Positions 21,209-31,865 of a stretch of 64,000 nucleotides of DNA are shown in pieces. The position numbers and the translations under genes were made by a program. The DNA comes from Emydura subglobosa (lineage: Eukaryota > Chordata > Testudines > Chelidae): positions 58,858,148 to 58,922,147 of the forward strand of contig ML679966.1 of the NCBI GenBank assembly GCA_007922225.1. Reading direction: 5' to 3'. The notes under the pieces are model-generated. The model was not told the DNA's origin. It was given only the letters and a program-made list of their open reading frames with translations, and made no database searches. Each line of letters begins with the position of its first letter. The first letter of the stretch is position 1.

Positions 21209-21580
21209 TCATTCGGTCCACATATGAAAAAAAATAGATGAGTTGAGGAAAAAAAGGTTTAGTTCTATCCAGATAAAAAAAGCTAGACATTGCCTGACAT
21301 CCAATGTGTGAAGATGCTGCTCCTCTGCGACTGAATGCAGCTTAGGGAAGAACACTGGTAGATATATAACTTGGTTCAAGTGAAACGTGGAGAACACCTT
21401 AGACAAAAACTTAGGGTGCACCCACAGCATTAATTTATCTTTGGAAAATTGCATGTAGTGAGGCTCTGCCTTCAAAGCCTGCAACTTGCACACTCTCCTA
21501 GCAAGGAAGGTAGTTTTCTCACATAGAAGGGAGAAAGAAGAAGTTGTTAGATGCTTGAACGGAGGTCCCATAAATGCCAC
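21209..21580 (-). pseudogene. Tyrosine recombinase (integrase) remnant of the DIRS element
   Basis: This 123-codon minus-strand stretch resembles the core of DIRS tyrosine recombinases. In order one sees KTTFLARRVCKLQALKAEP, where the family has a 'lvaiTSARRVSELqAL' type motif with the first catalytic Arg region, then HPKFLSKVFSTFHLNQVIYLP, then LHTLDVRQCLAFF, close to the usual 'LdvvRclrfYl'. In active elements this enzyme inserts the circular DNA copy without target duplication. The later His-x-x-Arg and catalytic Tyr are not in this open stretch, and the gene body beyond 21737 is split by a solo LTR. Confidence 0.75.
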
Positions 21581-21805
21581 GAGAAAACAATATTAAGGTC
21601 CCACAGAGGAACCATCTCTTTAACCAGTGAGAGAGCCAAGTAATTATTTTCAAGAACCTCACTGCCATGGAATTTGAAAACACCAACTACCCATGGATAG
21701 GTGAATGAAATGCTGAAATTGCCACCAGGTGGACTCTCAATGAACTAAGTGCAAGACCAGAAGACTGAACATGTAACAGGTACTCCAAGATATCCTGTAT
21801 ACAAG

Positions 21806-22312
21806 TGTGGAATCACAAAAATTCAGACAGGATGCCTTAGACTGAAACTGTGATAGAAATGCTAAATTCAGGCAGGATGTCTTAGAACTACAATAAAAAT
21901 GCAAAATCGTTGGTCTATGTTGTAAGACATTAATTACCTTTGTAACAGCATCCAGCCATACCCTGTCAGATAGATAACAAGTGACTGTATGTGATTCGGG
22001 TCTCTCTGGCACCAAAAGAATCACCGGGACATTCTGGCACCGTGAGACCCCCACTGTGTGTTATAAGCACCCTATGTGCGGTAAATGTCCTGTTAAGTAC
22101 CAGAAACTCCACTATACGATCTATATGTAAAAAGGAATCTTAAAAACCTATATAAGCCACCTGTATTTTGTACCAAGGCGAAGTTCCAGAAATCAGCACA
22201 AGGACATGCTGTCTGGGCTTCCCTATAGCTATAGCTTCCTGTGTGTATGTCACAATTAAAGTTCTGCTCAATCCAACCCTAAAAGAGAAGCTGCGTGATC
22301 TTTTCCATGACA
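21806..22312 (+). mobile_element. Solo LTR nested in the DIRS recombinase region
   Basis: The insertion begins TGTGGAATC and ends CCATGACA, with CAAG on both sides (21802-21805 and 22313-22316) as a 4-bp target duplication typical of gammaretrovirus-like (ERV1) elements. A TATA box TATATAAG sits at 22149-22156 and a poly(A) signal ATTAAA at 22255-22260. The U3 has a 45-base tandem duplication (21821-21840 and 21866-21885 match at 18 of 20). Removing it restores DIRS-like sequence across the joint. No viral gene is present. Confidence 0.85.
22149..22156 (+). promoter_or_regulatory. TATA box of the nested solo LTR
   Basis: TATATAAG lies 106 bases before the ATTAAA poly(A) signal at 22255-22260, the spacing expected for the R region of a retroviral LTR. 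Activity today is unknown. Confidence 0.6.
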
Positions 22313-22514
22313 CAAGCCAGTGTCAGCTGAACTCCTCAGACTGCAATCATAACAAGAATTGCTCCCACTTGTCTGAATAGGTCTCCTTAGTGGAGGGCTT
22401 CCTACAGTTAAACAAGACTTGTCAGACCACCTCTGAACATCATTCCTCTTTCTCATCTAACCATGCAGCATCCATGCTGTGAGAGAGCTGAGTTCTGCAT
22501 GCAAAACCTGTCCA

Positions 22515-22811
22515 TCATGCTGAGTCAGGAGGTTGGGATGAAGAGGAAGGGATATGGGAGGCTGAACAATTAATGTGAGGAAGTTGGAAAGCCAACGTTA
22601 TTTCGGCCATGCTGAAGCAGTGAGATTGGCACAGTCCAATTTCAGCTTGAGAATGACAGAATTGGAGGAAAGACATACAGGAGTGCCAATTTCCAGCTGC
22701 AGTGAAAAGCATGGGGCAAGGAGCCTGGACTGAGACCACCTCAAGAACAGAACAGCTAACATTCCTGTTTTCTCCAGTGGCAAACAGGTCACTCTTCAGG
22801 ATGCCCCACAA
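22515..22811 (-). pseudogene. DIRS pol region after RNase H, remnant
   Basis: The minus-strand frame contains SDLFATGENRNVSC, a form of the 'vDLFAt..N...p.f.s' motif that follows RNase H in DIRS and related retroelement polyproteins. The rest is diverged. The tract between this and the reverse transcriptase (22841-23216) would hold RNase H, but I cannot point to its catalytic residues. Confidence 0.5.
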
Positions 22812-23215
22812 TGCAAAAATGAGCTGCAGGACACTGGGTTTCAGAGACCACTTGTGATTCGTTGTGGATCCCGGCTAAAGTGGTCAGCCATGGGGGGGTA
22901 ATGTTTTCCCCAATGCAAAACTGACACAGCCTCTTTGTTTACATATTTTGCTGTAGTATTGTTAATGGATTGGGGAGTGCATTGGACTTGCATCAGGGTC
23001 TCAACAGTTCTCATACTCACTAAGGAGACATTGGCTATTATAGTCCTGGTCAGCAGAGGCTGAGCAGAAGGAACCCCCCCAGCACACATCGTCATGAATT
23101 GCCCACCACCATAAAGAGTTCAGGATTGGTGGGCGGAGTCAGACCAGGGATAGTGATTTGGACAACAGACTGACATCAGCCACATCTGAAGAGGACGCAG
23201 TCATGACCTGGCATA

Positions 23216-23467
23216 TCAGACTACTTGTGTGCACGCATACTCGGGTTGTGGGTGAGGCTTCAGTTCCAGACATAGGTGGTGGGATTGCTCAGTTGATAAA
23301 AATGCTCTTGAACTTAGAGAGAGACTATCAGGCGCCCACTGAACTTGATTCTTTGAGTTGGGACCAATGTTGACTTCCCACTGTTTGATCAAGAAGGCAT
23401 AGTGTAAAGTTAACATAAAGAGGACTTCCTCACTGAACTTGTCCCTCAGCAACCAACTGTCCAGATA
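23216..23467 (-). pseudogene. DIRS reverse transcriptase, C-terminal part with YLDS motif
   Basis: The minus strand encodes YLDSWLLRDKFSEEV at its start (YLDSW at 23453-23467), followed by LHYAFLIKQWEVNIGPNSKN and a SSRAFLSTEQ segment. Family members have YLDDWL, so the second catalytic Asp is replaced by Ser, which alone would disable the enzyme. The N-terminal part lies beyond the nested CR1, at 25260-25589. The duplicated target ATATGAAT falls right before this motif, and the frame across the joint is shifted. Confidence 0.82.
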
Positions 23468-23472
23468 TGAAT

Positions 23473-25251
23473 ATAAGAACAGCCATACTGTGTCAGACCA
23501 ATGGTCAATCTAGCCCAGTACCCTGTCTTCCGACAGGGGCCAATGCCAGATGCTTCAGAGGGAATGAATAGAACAGGTAATCATCAAGTGATCCACCCTA
23601 TCAGCCACTCCCAGCCTCTGCAAACAGCAGTCCCTACCTATCCTGGCTAATAGCCATTAATGGACGTATCCTCCATGAACTTATCTAGTTCTTTTTTTGA
23701 ACCTCTTGACCTTCACTACATTCTCTGTCAAGAAGTTCCAGAGGCTGACTCTGCATTGTGTGAATAAATACTTCCTTTTGTATGTTTTAGACCTGCTGCC
23801 TATTAATTTCATTTGGTGACCCCTAGTTTTTGTGTTATGAGGAGTAAATAATACTTCCTTATTTACTTTCTCCACAATAGTCATGATTTTATGGACCTCT
23901 ATCATATCCCCCCTTATCCATATCTTTTCCAAATCTTATTAATCTCTCCTCATATGGAAGCTTTTTCATACCCCTAATCATTTTGTTGCCCTTTTCTGTA
24001 CCTTTTCCAATTCCTATCTATCTTTTTTGAGTTGGGGTGACCAGATCTGGATGCAGTATTCAAGATGTGGGCATACCATGGATTTATACAATATTTTCTG
24101 TCTTATTATCTATCCCTTTCCTAATGATTCCCAACATTCTGTTAGCTTTTTTTGACTGCTGCTGCACATTGAGTAGATGTTTAGAGAACTATCCACAATG
24201 ACTCCAAGATCTCTTTCTTAAGTGGTATCAGTTAATTTAGACCCCATCATTTTATATGTATAGTTGGGATTATGTTTTCCAATGTGCATTACTTTGCATT
24301 TATCAACAATGAATTTCATCTGTCATTTTGTTGCCCAGTTACCCAGTTTTGTGAGATCCCTTTGTAACTCTTCACAGTCTGCTTTGGAGTTAACTAACTT
24401 GAGTAGTTTTGTATCATCTGCAAATTTTGCCACCTCGCTGTTTACCCTTTTTCCAGATCATATAGGAATATGTTGAACAGTACTGGTCCCAGTACAGACC
24501 CCTGGTGGGACACCACTATTTACCTCTCCATTCTGAAAACTGACCACTTATTCCTACCCTTTGTTTCTTATCTTTAACCAGTTATTAATACAGGAGAGGA
24601 CCTTTTCTCTTATCCCACAACAGCTTACTTTGCTTAAGAGCCTTTGGTGAGGGACCTTGTCAAAGGCTTTCTGAAAATCTAAGTAAACTATATCTACTGG
24701 ATCACCTGTGTTCATATGCTTGTTAACTCTTCAAAGAATTATAGTAGATTGATGAGGCATGATTTCCCTTTACAAAAAACTTTTGTTGACTCTTCCCCCA
24801 ACAAATCATATTCATCTATGTGTCTGATAATTCTGTTCTTTTCTATAATTTCAACCAATTTGCCTGGTATTGAAGTTAGGTTTACTGGCCTATAATCGCC
24901 AGGATCACCTCTGGAGTCTTTTTTTAAAAATATGCATCACATTAGCTATCCTGCAGCCATCTGGTTCAGAAGCTGATTTAAATGATAGGTTACATAGCAC
25001 AATTAGTAGTTCTGAAATTTCACAATTGAGTTCTTTGAGAACTCTTGGGTGGATACTATCTGGTCCTGGTGACTTATTATTGTTTAATTTATCAGTTTAT
25101 TCCAAAACTTAGGACACCTCAATATGGGACAGTTCCTCAGATTTGTCACCTAAAAAGAATTGCTTAGGTTTGGGAATCTACCTCACATCCTCAGCCATGA
25201 AGTCTGATGCAAAGAATTAATTTAGTTTTTCTACAATAGCGTTATGGGAAA
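23473..25251 (-). mobile_element. CR1 LINE nested in the DIRS reverse transcriptase
   Basis: A minus-strand CR1 of about 1.78 kb, 5' truncated. Its 3' end lies at 23473 ('ataagaacagccatactg'). Perfect 8-bp duplications ATATGAAT flank it (23465-23472 and 25252-25259). A strand of conserved antisense words runs through it, such as 'ttcatttggtgacccctag' and 'ccaggatcacctctggag'. Excising it together with one duplication rejoins DIRS coding sequence. CR1 in birds and reptiles usually makes short or no duplications, so a clean 8-bp pair is useful. Confidence 0.92.
23681..23932 (-). pseudogene. CR1 ORF2 C-terminal remnant
   Basis: An 83-codon open stretch matches the C-terminal end of CR1 ORF2. 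It reads [20 protein letters not shown], then a segment with [20 protein letters not shown], then [18 protein letters not shown], the usual order before the stop of the CR1 polyprotein. The rest of the reading frame upstream (toward 25251) is broken. The residues present follow the catalytic domain, so no activity is expected. Confidence 0.8.
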
Positions 25252-25259
25252 ATATGAAT

Positions 25260-25589
25260 TCCCTTCTTCTTGAGGTATGCTTTTACCACAATCATTCACT
25301 TGGTAAAAATCTAGAGAGCAGAAGACAGGCTGAAAGGCAGCATCATATACTGGAATTGCAGCCAGCCATGACAAATCCAAGGAACTTCCTGTGGCTTAGG
25401 AGGTTTGCTATAAGGAGATAAGTCCTGCAGATCCAGGGGAGCAAACCAGTCAGTATGCTCCAAGGAAGGGGGGATAGTTGCTAGGGTGACCATATGGAAT
25501 CTCATGTATATGATGTGTTTATTGAGATCACAGAGATGTAGGATAGGTATCATTCCTCCCTTCGGCTTTGGGACCAGGAAATACCCCAT
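25260..25589 (-). pseudogene. DIRS reverse transcriptase, N-terminal part
   Basis: The minus-strand frame starts with FLVPKPKGGMIPILHLCDLN and continues MRFHMVTLATIPPSL, DWFAPLDLQD and a LPFSLSSAL segment. These are the fingers and palm motifs of DIRS reverse transcriptases (family: 'FLVPKKDGglRPILDLR.LN', 'LDLqDAYFHI', 'LPFGLSsAP'). Just downstream in the same frame comes KAYLKKKGIH after two stops, and the nested CR1 begins next. The first catalytic Asp in LDLQD is kept. The enzyme copies element RNA in the cytoplasm or nucleus in active relatives, but here it is dead. Confidence 0.85.
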
Positions 25590-26023
25590 AAAATCCCTGT
25601 TCCTGATGCTGCAGGGAGACCTTCTCTACCGCCTCCAAGGCCAATAGAGACTGAATCTGCATGAGAAGCAGTGTGTCATGAGAGGGTCCCTGAAATGGGA
25701 ATGGGTACAGAGTGGAAAGGAGGGATGGAAAGGAACTGTAAAAGCATAACCCAATCTGACCGTGCTTAAGATCTAGTTGTCCATGGTAATCAAGTCCCAA
25801 GCAATGTAAAAGCAGATCAGCCTGTCCCTGAACAAGGGGAATGGGAAAGGAGAGGGTACCACTGGATCGCTATCCTGTACATGAGTCAGAATGGGTGCTT
25901 GCTAAATACCAGGAGGCTGGGGGGAAGGCTGGTTAAACCCAGAACCAGAGTACCTTCTCCTTTGGTATCTGAAATTGTTTCTAGAGTCGTACCATTGCTG
26001 CACAGAAAAGGAAGAGTGGTCCC

Positions 26024-26041
26024 AAAAAAAAAAAAAAAAAA
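26024..26041. repeat. A18 homopolymer
   Basis: A run of 18 A bases between the gag-like and reverse transcriptase parts of the DIRS element. It may be a later expansion. Confidence 0.9.
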
Positions 26042-26233
26042 CCCACACATACACACCACTGCAAGTGGTATTGTAGTTGCAGCTGCTGCCCGATATAGTG
26101 GCATCTCCATGTGGCTGGGGTACATGCTCCTAAAGCATGGTAAGTAGCTCAGGAGACTTTAAACAAGTGCAATATTTTATCATCTTTTCTGAAAACAAAA
26201 CCTCGCCAAACAAACAAACTTGTCTACTGCCCA

Positions 26234-26840
26234 TCAAGCGCAATGCCCAAATTCTGCAGCCATAAGGCCCTCCTCATGGTCACAGCCGATGCCATAATTC
26301 TGGCTATTAGCCATGAACGGGGCTATCTGCAACAAGGTCTTGGTCACCATATAGCCTTCTGCAATGAATGCCATAAACATTTCCCTGGAGGGTTCTGGCA
26401 ACTTGTCCACAAAACTAGACCTGGCTACCCAATCGACCAAATCATACTTAGAAAGCAATGTCTGCTGGTTCACAACACACATTTGTAAGGAAGAGGAGGT
26501 ATAAATCTTCTTTCCCATTAAGTCCATCCTTTTAGACTCTTTGTCCTGAGGGGTAGACTTGTACCTTCCCTGCCGAGCCCTGTCATTTGCTGCAGTTACC
26601 AGCAGACAGTTAGGGCCCAGGTGGGAGTAGAAACTCTCAAACCCTTGCTTGGGAACAAAGTACTGTTTCTCTAAATGCTTCTAAATGTAGGGAGCAACGA
26701 AGCTGAAGTATTCCAAAGAGCCTTGCAGACTCCAGGAGAGCCTTGTTTATCAGGAGAGCTACTCTCGCTGGAGCTGATGTGTGGAGAATATCCATCAGTT
26801 TATGTATAGTCTTCTGCAGGAACTCCACCTGGATAACCAA
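26234..26840 (-). pseudogene. DIRS gag-like region remnant
   Basis: Two neighbouring minus-strand stretches (26637-26840 and 26234-26527) with readable sequence between them. From upstream to downstream one sees LMDILHTSAPARVALLINKA, a FESFYSHLGPN segment, then MDLMGKKIYTSSSLQMCVVN, YDLVDWVARSSFVDKLPEPS and EGYMVTKTLLQ. This order agrees with the gag-like protein of DIRS elements as I remember it ('FgRKvYS...lq.rian.qall.kYdf'). The role in the family is thought to be RNA binding and particle assembly. Stops and frameshifts break it. Confidence 0.65.
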
Positions 26841-28389
26841 GGTAGCTCAGGAGGTCCTGATATGTCTTAAACGCCTCAAGCACCTAGGAGGGAAAGGAGG
26901 GGGAATATTCCAGCACAATAGAGTCACCTGGGAGGACAAGGAGGTGATTTGCTGCATCAATGACAGATCCTATTCTTGTATGACAGGATCTGGTCGGAAA
27001 GAGCCCCGTAGATCCAGGGGGAACGGACTCACCAATCACTTGCAGGTGAGATGGTATGGGAAAAGGAGCCACTGTCAGGACTGGTGGTATCCCTCTGGAA
27101 TGGGACCTCAGGGATCAAGGACCATCCCAAGGACTCCAAGGAGGCCATTTGGCATACAGAGAAGGCACTGGTGGCCAGTAGGTTCAAGGCCAAAAGCCCA
27201 TGTCCTGACTGTAGGACAGATGCCGATCTCAGAATTAAGAGTGATCTGAGGGCAATCTCTAGTGTCTATCCAACAAATAAGGGGAGGATGATCCCAACCT
27301 GGATGTTGAGGAATCCCAGAAGTTCTGTGTGCTAGCCCTAATGTGGCAAACAACCAATAAGACATGTTTGAAGCCCAGTAAGGAGGAGGCATCAGTGCCA
27401 ACGAGGAGTGGGGAATTAGCACCAGCAGCACTGAATGAGACATACTCCTCAGTCTGGTACAGAACTGCATGATGGAATCTGCCACCAGGACAATGGTGGT
27501 GCAGGATCCACCAATACCATAGGGGCCTTCAGTGCTGGGCCCCAACTCAATTCCACAGTCTATGACCCAGGAGGTGTGAGCTATGGTGCCAATGGACCAG
27601 GTGGTTCTGCAACATGGCCAGAAGGTGCCAAGGGCACAGCAGAGGATGAGTCAGTAGAAGCCATAGCACCAGAGAACTCCTCAGAGTCTGGGATTGAGAG
27701 GCAAAGCAGGTCTGGTGCCACCTGGTATACCATCGGCATGCAGATGGTCAATGCTGTTGCGAACATCATCAGTACCGGGATCAATGGATGCTTCATGGCT
27801 GGAACCAGAGTTGACAGTACAGGTCCTCATTGTTCTTGGTGTGGAATCAGTTGGATGGTGCTGCTCCATCCTGCATGCATGAGGGAGTACAGTGCTGGTC
27901 AGCACTCCTCCCTAGATGAGGAGGAAGAGTGTTCCTGAATCCTGGAATGGTCCCGACTCATTTTATTGGACTTCTTCCTCTGCACCAGAGGAGGGTGAAC
28001 AACTCCTTTTCCCCTCAGGAAAAATGCTAGAGACCAAGCACACAGTGGCATTACTTGCCGGATCCAAAGGCAACCACCTGATCAGACAAGGGCCTCAGGG
28101 TCAAAGCAGGCCTCATAGCATGCTCCATGATTCAACCACAAACCTCTCACCACCTGAGTCCCATTTGTGAACAACTTGTAGGTGTGACAATCACCAAGAC
28201 AAAACAAGCACCTCTTGTGGGGATCACTGTGAGATGGCCCCCCTACACAATGGACAATGCTTGAACCCTGGTGAGGGCATCACACAGGGCAGCCAACTAC
28301 TCAACTAACACTAAACTAATACTTAAAACTAAACCTAAGTTACTATTAGAAAAGAAAAATTCTCAGAAAACAGCAGAAGTGTGAGGTGA

Positions 28390-28565
28390 AGACACCACAC
28401 AGAGCTCTGACTCTAGCCATGGGTGGTGAGAAGGAATTGAGGAGTTTGGGGCAGCTCTGCCCTTATATGCCAGTGGAGGGGCTACAGATACTGCTAGGCA
28501 AAGTTCTCCAGCTCTGGGGTGCACGCACTATGTAGAATACAAGGCTGCATCTACTCAAAAAAGAA
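28390..28565. repeat. DIRS right terminal repeat
   Basis: The reverse complement of this segment contains 'gatgcagccttgtattctac' and 'tggagaactttgcctagcag', matching the plus-strand left end at 20584-20610 and 20631-20655. The two ends of the element are therefore inverted repeats. The outer boundary is set near 28565, after 'ctactcaaaaaag'. Confidence 0.7.
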
Positions 28566-29904
28566 TATAATGTGAAAACTGTGCCAGGAAGCTTTCCGTA
28601 TTTTCAGTGCAATTTATTTCTATTATCCTTATTTTCATGAGCCAGACAAATTTATTACTAATGATAGCTCAGAATATTTTTTTCCTATTAGTGGCATAAA
28701 GATTTCCACCTAAGGGGCTTTGGAGGAAAAGATCACGGCTGCACAAACAACCGCAAAGAGATATGCATTTTAGTATGGAGACCGATGTATGGCAAATGAA
28801 GACTGCAAGAACTGCCTAAATTCATCATTTTCTTAACATGGAAGTGTATTTTTAGCTCAGCTCTCTTAAGGGTATTTTTAAATGAGAATTTTTATTTGTT
28901 TTATTTCTTTTTGAGCAACATACTTAAAACAATAAGGCAAATGTGGTTAGCCAATCATCAAAGATGCTACTAAGCAGCTGAAAAGTGCAAGAGAAGAACA
29001 ATCACCTGCTTCTACTCAAAGTTTCACAGTGTCATCCATTTTCTTGAGGTATATCTCTGCCTCTTATCACTAATCAGCAAATTGCGCTGTTTGGAGGAAG
29101 TCACTTCCATCTAATTAACAAATTCTTTTTAAAGCCGAATTATTTTCTTTTCTAAACCTGAGAGCCTAATTTCAGCTTGCTATCATTATGTACATGAGAT
29201 TTCTTTGGAAAAGTTCTAAAGCTTCTCTCATTTACTTTCCCAATGGGGGAAAAAAAGAAAAATTCTAAACTTAAATTTTCTTAAATTTACTTTTAAATAT
29301 AAGGTTTCATTGATGAGATGAAGGTGGCTTTTCCAGACAAGTGAAAATGAACATTTTTGCCCTAAAATCTCCTTGTAAAAAGCACTCTATATGATCTTTT
29401 ATCACTTAAATCTGCAGCATGCCTTGATCTGCAACATTGAGTTGGTTAGAGGTCGAACCTAATTCTCAAGCTCTAAGCACGAAAAGGTTCGCGAACCCCT
29501 ACTACAAACAGAAAATTAGAGGCAGCTGAAACATTTATTGAAACAAATGGGGAGGGTGTGAGAAAACAAAATCGAGTTGTGAAAAAGTGGCCCAAGGTCA
29601 TTTATGAGTTAAGACTGTACTGCTGGGAGAATGGGAAAGCACACTTATTCTGTTTTGGTGGGGAATACAGTATTGAGAAGCGCTCACATCCAATCACATA
29701 TTTAAAATACTGAGGGAAAGGTCAAATTAATATTCTGCCCAAAACTGGCCAGCTTGGATTAGGACAGTTCTATTTAGTGCAAGAAAAAGTGGAAGGTATA
29801 GCACGGGACCACACTGCAGCACATGGTAATGCTGGTGCTTTCCATTAGAAGTAATAACTAGTATAGTAGTGATCTACAATACACTTCACTGTTACCACAA
29901 AGAC
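28566..29904. other. No feature seen
   Basis: AT-rich, repeat-poor sequence. The stretch around 28900-29250 looks non-repetitive and could include conserved noncoding DNA, which cannot be judged without alignment. Confidence 0.5.
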
Positions 29905-30190
29905 AGGCATGGTGGTCCAGCAGATAGAGCACTAGACTGAGATCCAGGATACCTGGGTTTTTTTCCTGGCTCTACTACTGACCTACTATATGATCTGGAG
30001 TGAGTCACTTCATCCATCCAGGCTTCCATTTCCTCTGCCACTCTGTCAGTCTTTACTATTTAAATGGTTAGTCCATGAAAGCAAGGATTGTTTCATAGAA
30101 CATGAGCAAACAATGCCCATCACAATGGAGCTCTGCTCTCATTTGGGACTGTTGTGTGCTACTGTAATATAAGTTAATAATAGTAATAGC
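29905..30190 (+). mobile_element. Full-length tRNA-derived SINE
   Basis: The head 'ggtggtccagcagatagagc' with 'ctagactgagatccaggata' and 'acctgggttttttt' recalls the tRNA-derived A-box and B-box. Next come a MIR/CORE-like body ('ctactgacctactatatgat', 'gagtgagtcacttcatcc') and a 3' part ending 'gctactgtaatataagttaa' with a TAATAATAG tail. It is the most complete SINE in the window and of the family whose 3' halves occur at 20352, 38395, 50858 and 54893. Confidence 0.75.
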
Positions 30191-30699
30191 CTCACATTGA
30201 AGCAAATCCTCAATGCTTATTCCTAAACTAAATCAAAACTATTTTAATGGTTGAAAGTCTCTCTCCTTATCCACCTTGGATTTACTGTTTCATTCTTAGT
30301 TGATTTGTTAGACTTTTCTGAGCTTGCACTATTCAAATGTTATGAGTTCTTGCGCTTTCCCAACTCAGAGGCATGCAGTCAATGCTGGGGCTTCCACTAG
30401 CCAGGGAAGCCAGAGATCATGCAAGATGGTAATAAAGCAAATGATTCAGACCTGACAGCCAGCCAGCTCTGCTGAAAGCTTGGCTCACCTCCCCCTTGAT
30501 CCCCATGGAAATAATGATGTTGGGGTCTGGGACAGGACATTGTGAGAGGAAAAGACAATGAGAAGGCAAAGAAGATTGGATTGTAGTAAGAGGAAAATAA
30601 TGAAGTCAGGACTTATAAAGGATGGTTTTCAAGGAAGAAAGAAAGAAAGAAAGAAAGCACTGCAAGGGAGAAACAATTCCAAAAGTTCAGCAAAGTAGG
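30191..30699. other. No gene seen; (GAAA)n at 30634-30657
   Basis: Unassigned sequence containing a short tandem run of about five GAAA units at 30634-30657 after 'ggttttcaa'. Confidence 0.7.
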
Positions 30700-30780
30700 A
30701 ATAATCTTCAGGTAAGCATCCTAGAGTAGATAGCTTCTTTGGACTTCTGAAAAATCTGAGGTACTGTTACCTGCAGACTA

Positions 30781-31015
30781 AGGCACCTCAGCTTTTCCCA
30801 CTCCGTAGGGCTCCAAGCGTAACCCTGTTCATTTAGGCATCCCCACCCTTTCCCAATCCGTAGGGTTCTGGGGGAAAGGTATCTATTGTTACCCAATTCA
30901 CACTCAAGGACTTAGGGCCACCCATAACCAGCTCATAGGGCTCAGGGTGAAACTAACCTTGTTAATTTAAGTACCCACACCCTTCCCCAATTCATAGGGC
31001 TCCGGGTGTATACTA
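30781..31015. repeat. Four degenerate tandem units with TAGGGCTC core
   Basis: The core '(c)cgtaggg(c/t)t(c/t)' or 'catagggctc' starts at 30806, 30861, 30936 and 30995, spaced 55, 75 and 59 bases. Each is preceded by 'cccaattc'-like sequence and followed by a GGGTG-like block. Units differ by several substitutions and indels. Confidence 0.7.
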
Positions 31016-31753
31016 TTGTGGGTTTGCAGGACCTTTTACCAGTAAGAGTGTCTTTTACACAGTAATAACCTTAACCTTTACTTATTAACAACTACCAAAT
31101 ATAATACACATGCTAAGCATACAATGCTATGTTTTACCAATCCTAATCAGGCAGGTGGACTTTCCCTGTTGGCTAGGCAAGGTCAATCTCGTCTGGGTTC
31201 TGATTGCTGCACGTCACAGTCATGCAGAAGATGCTAGCAGCTCTGATCTTGGGCTGAGTCTTGAAGGTGGATTCTTCTTCCAGGTGTTTCCTTTATATTA
31301 TTCTTCTTTCACACCTGGTCTCCCTCTCAACCCCAGTTTTATAGTGAAACTTGAGTACTGCTTAGCTATACCTTAACCAATCATTTTACTAAAATATTAC
31401 AAACTAATTCTTTGACCAATCCTAACATATTATAAAATAATTCTTTAACCAATCATACCTGACCACCTTAATTGATTTAAATATTCCACACTTAGTTATG
31501 CAAGAGACAGAAAATCAAATAACCAGACAGAAATGATTTAGATAAATAATAGAGACGTGGGAACCATAAAGACAAAACAATAAGAAGTGTAGATTTTACA
31601 ATCACAACTGTTGATAAGTGATTCCTTGTCAGACAGAATGCTATCAAACAAAGTTTTCTTCAAACACCTTAAGATACGTTTCTTTATCTGGTGGTGGTAG
31701 GTACTATTAAAACAGTAGTACCTTCTTAAACCTTACATTGTTTTGATGTCACT

Positions 31754-31802
31754 ACATGCTTCTTAGCTTATGGCTGACCACATGCTTCTTAGCTTATGGC
31801 TG
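31754..31802. repeat. 26-bp tandem duplication
   Basis: 'acatgcttcttagcttatgg' at 31754 recurs at 31780 without a mismatch over 23 bases. Within an LTR this could be a duplicated upstream control element. Confidence 0.92.
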
Positions 31803-31865
31803 CTGTCTCTCCTAATATGGCTTCTACAGCTTAGCCAAAAAAGCAAGGCCTCAGACCTTACAGTA

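Larger units (their letters stand above)
20551..28565 (-). mobile_element. DIRS-type tyrosine recombinase retrotransposon, degenerate, with two nested insertions
   Basis: The element reads on the minus strand from about 28565 to 20551. Its order is right terminal repeat, gag-like region, reverse transcriptase, a DLFATGENRN region that usually follows RNase H, tyrosine recombinase, left terminal repeat. The terminal repeats are inverted relative to each other, which separates DIRS elements from LTR retrotransposons. Without the CR1 (23473-25251) and the solo LTR (21806-22312) plus their target duplications it is about 5.7 kb, a normal DIRS length. All coding parts carry stops and frameshifts. 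DIRS elements integrate through a recombinase and leave no TSD, in line with my finding none. Confidence 0.85.
30700..31865 (-). mobile_element. LTR-like endogenous retroelement repeat
   Basis: On the minus strand the block has LTR-like features: A/T-rich upstream part, 'gaataatataaaggaaacac' as a possible TATA region, and 'ttaataagtaaagg' downstream. It resembles, from memory, turtle ERV LTRs. It holds two tandem duplications, one of 26 bases (31754-31779 and 31780-31802) and a four-unit array at 30781-31015. No TSD found and no coding frame. Limits are approximate. Confidence 0.5.

Noticed and set aside
27108..27545. 145-codon minus-strand frame upstream of the gag-like region
   Set aside because: It has the right strand for the DIRS element, but I cannot match it to any gag motif, so I did not extend the pseudogene over it.
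26743..27938. Two plus-strand frames of 167-168 codons
   Set aside because: They lie antisense to the DIRS gag-like region and do not resemble proteins. They stay open because of the composition of the opposite strand.
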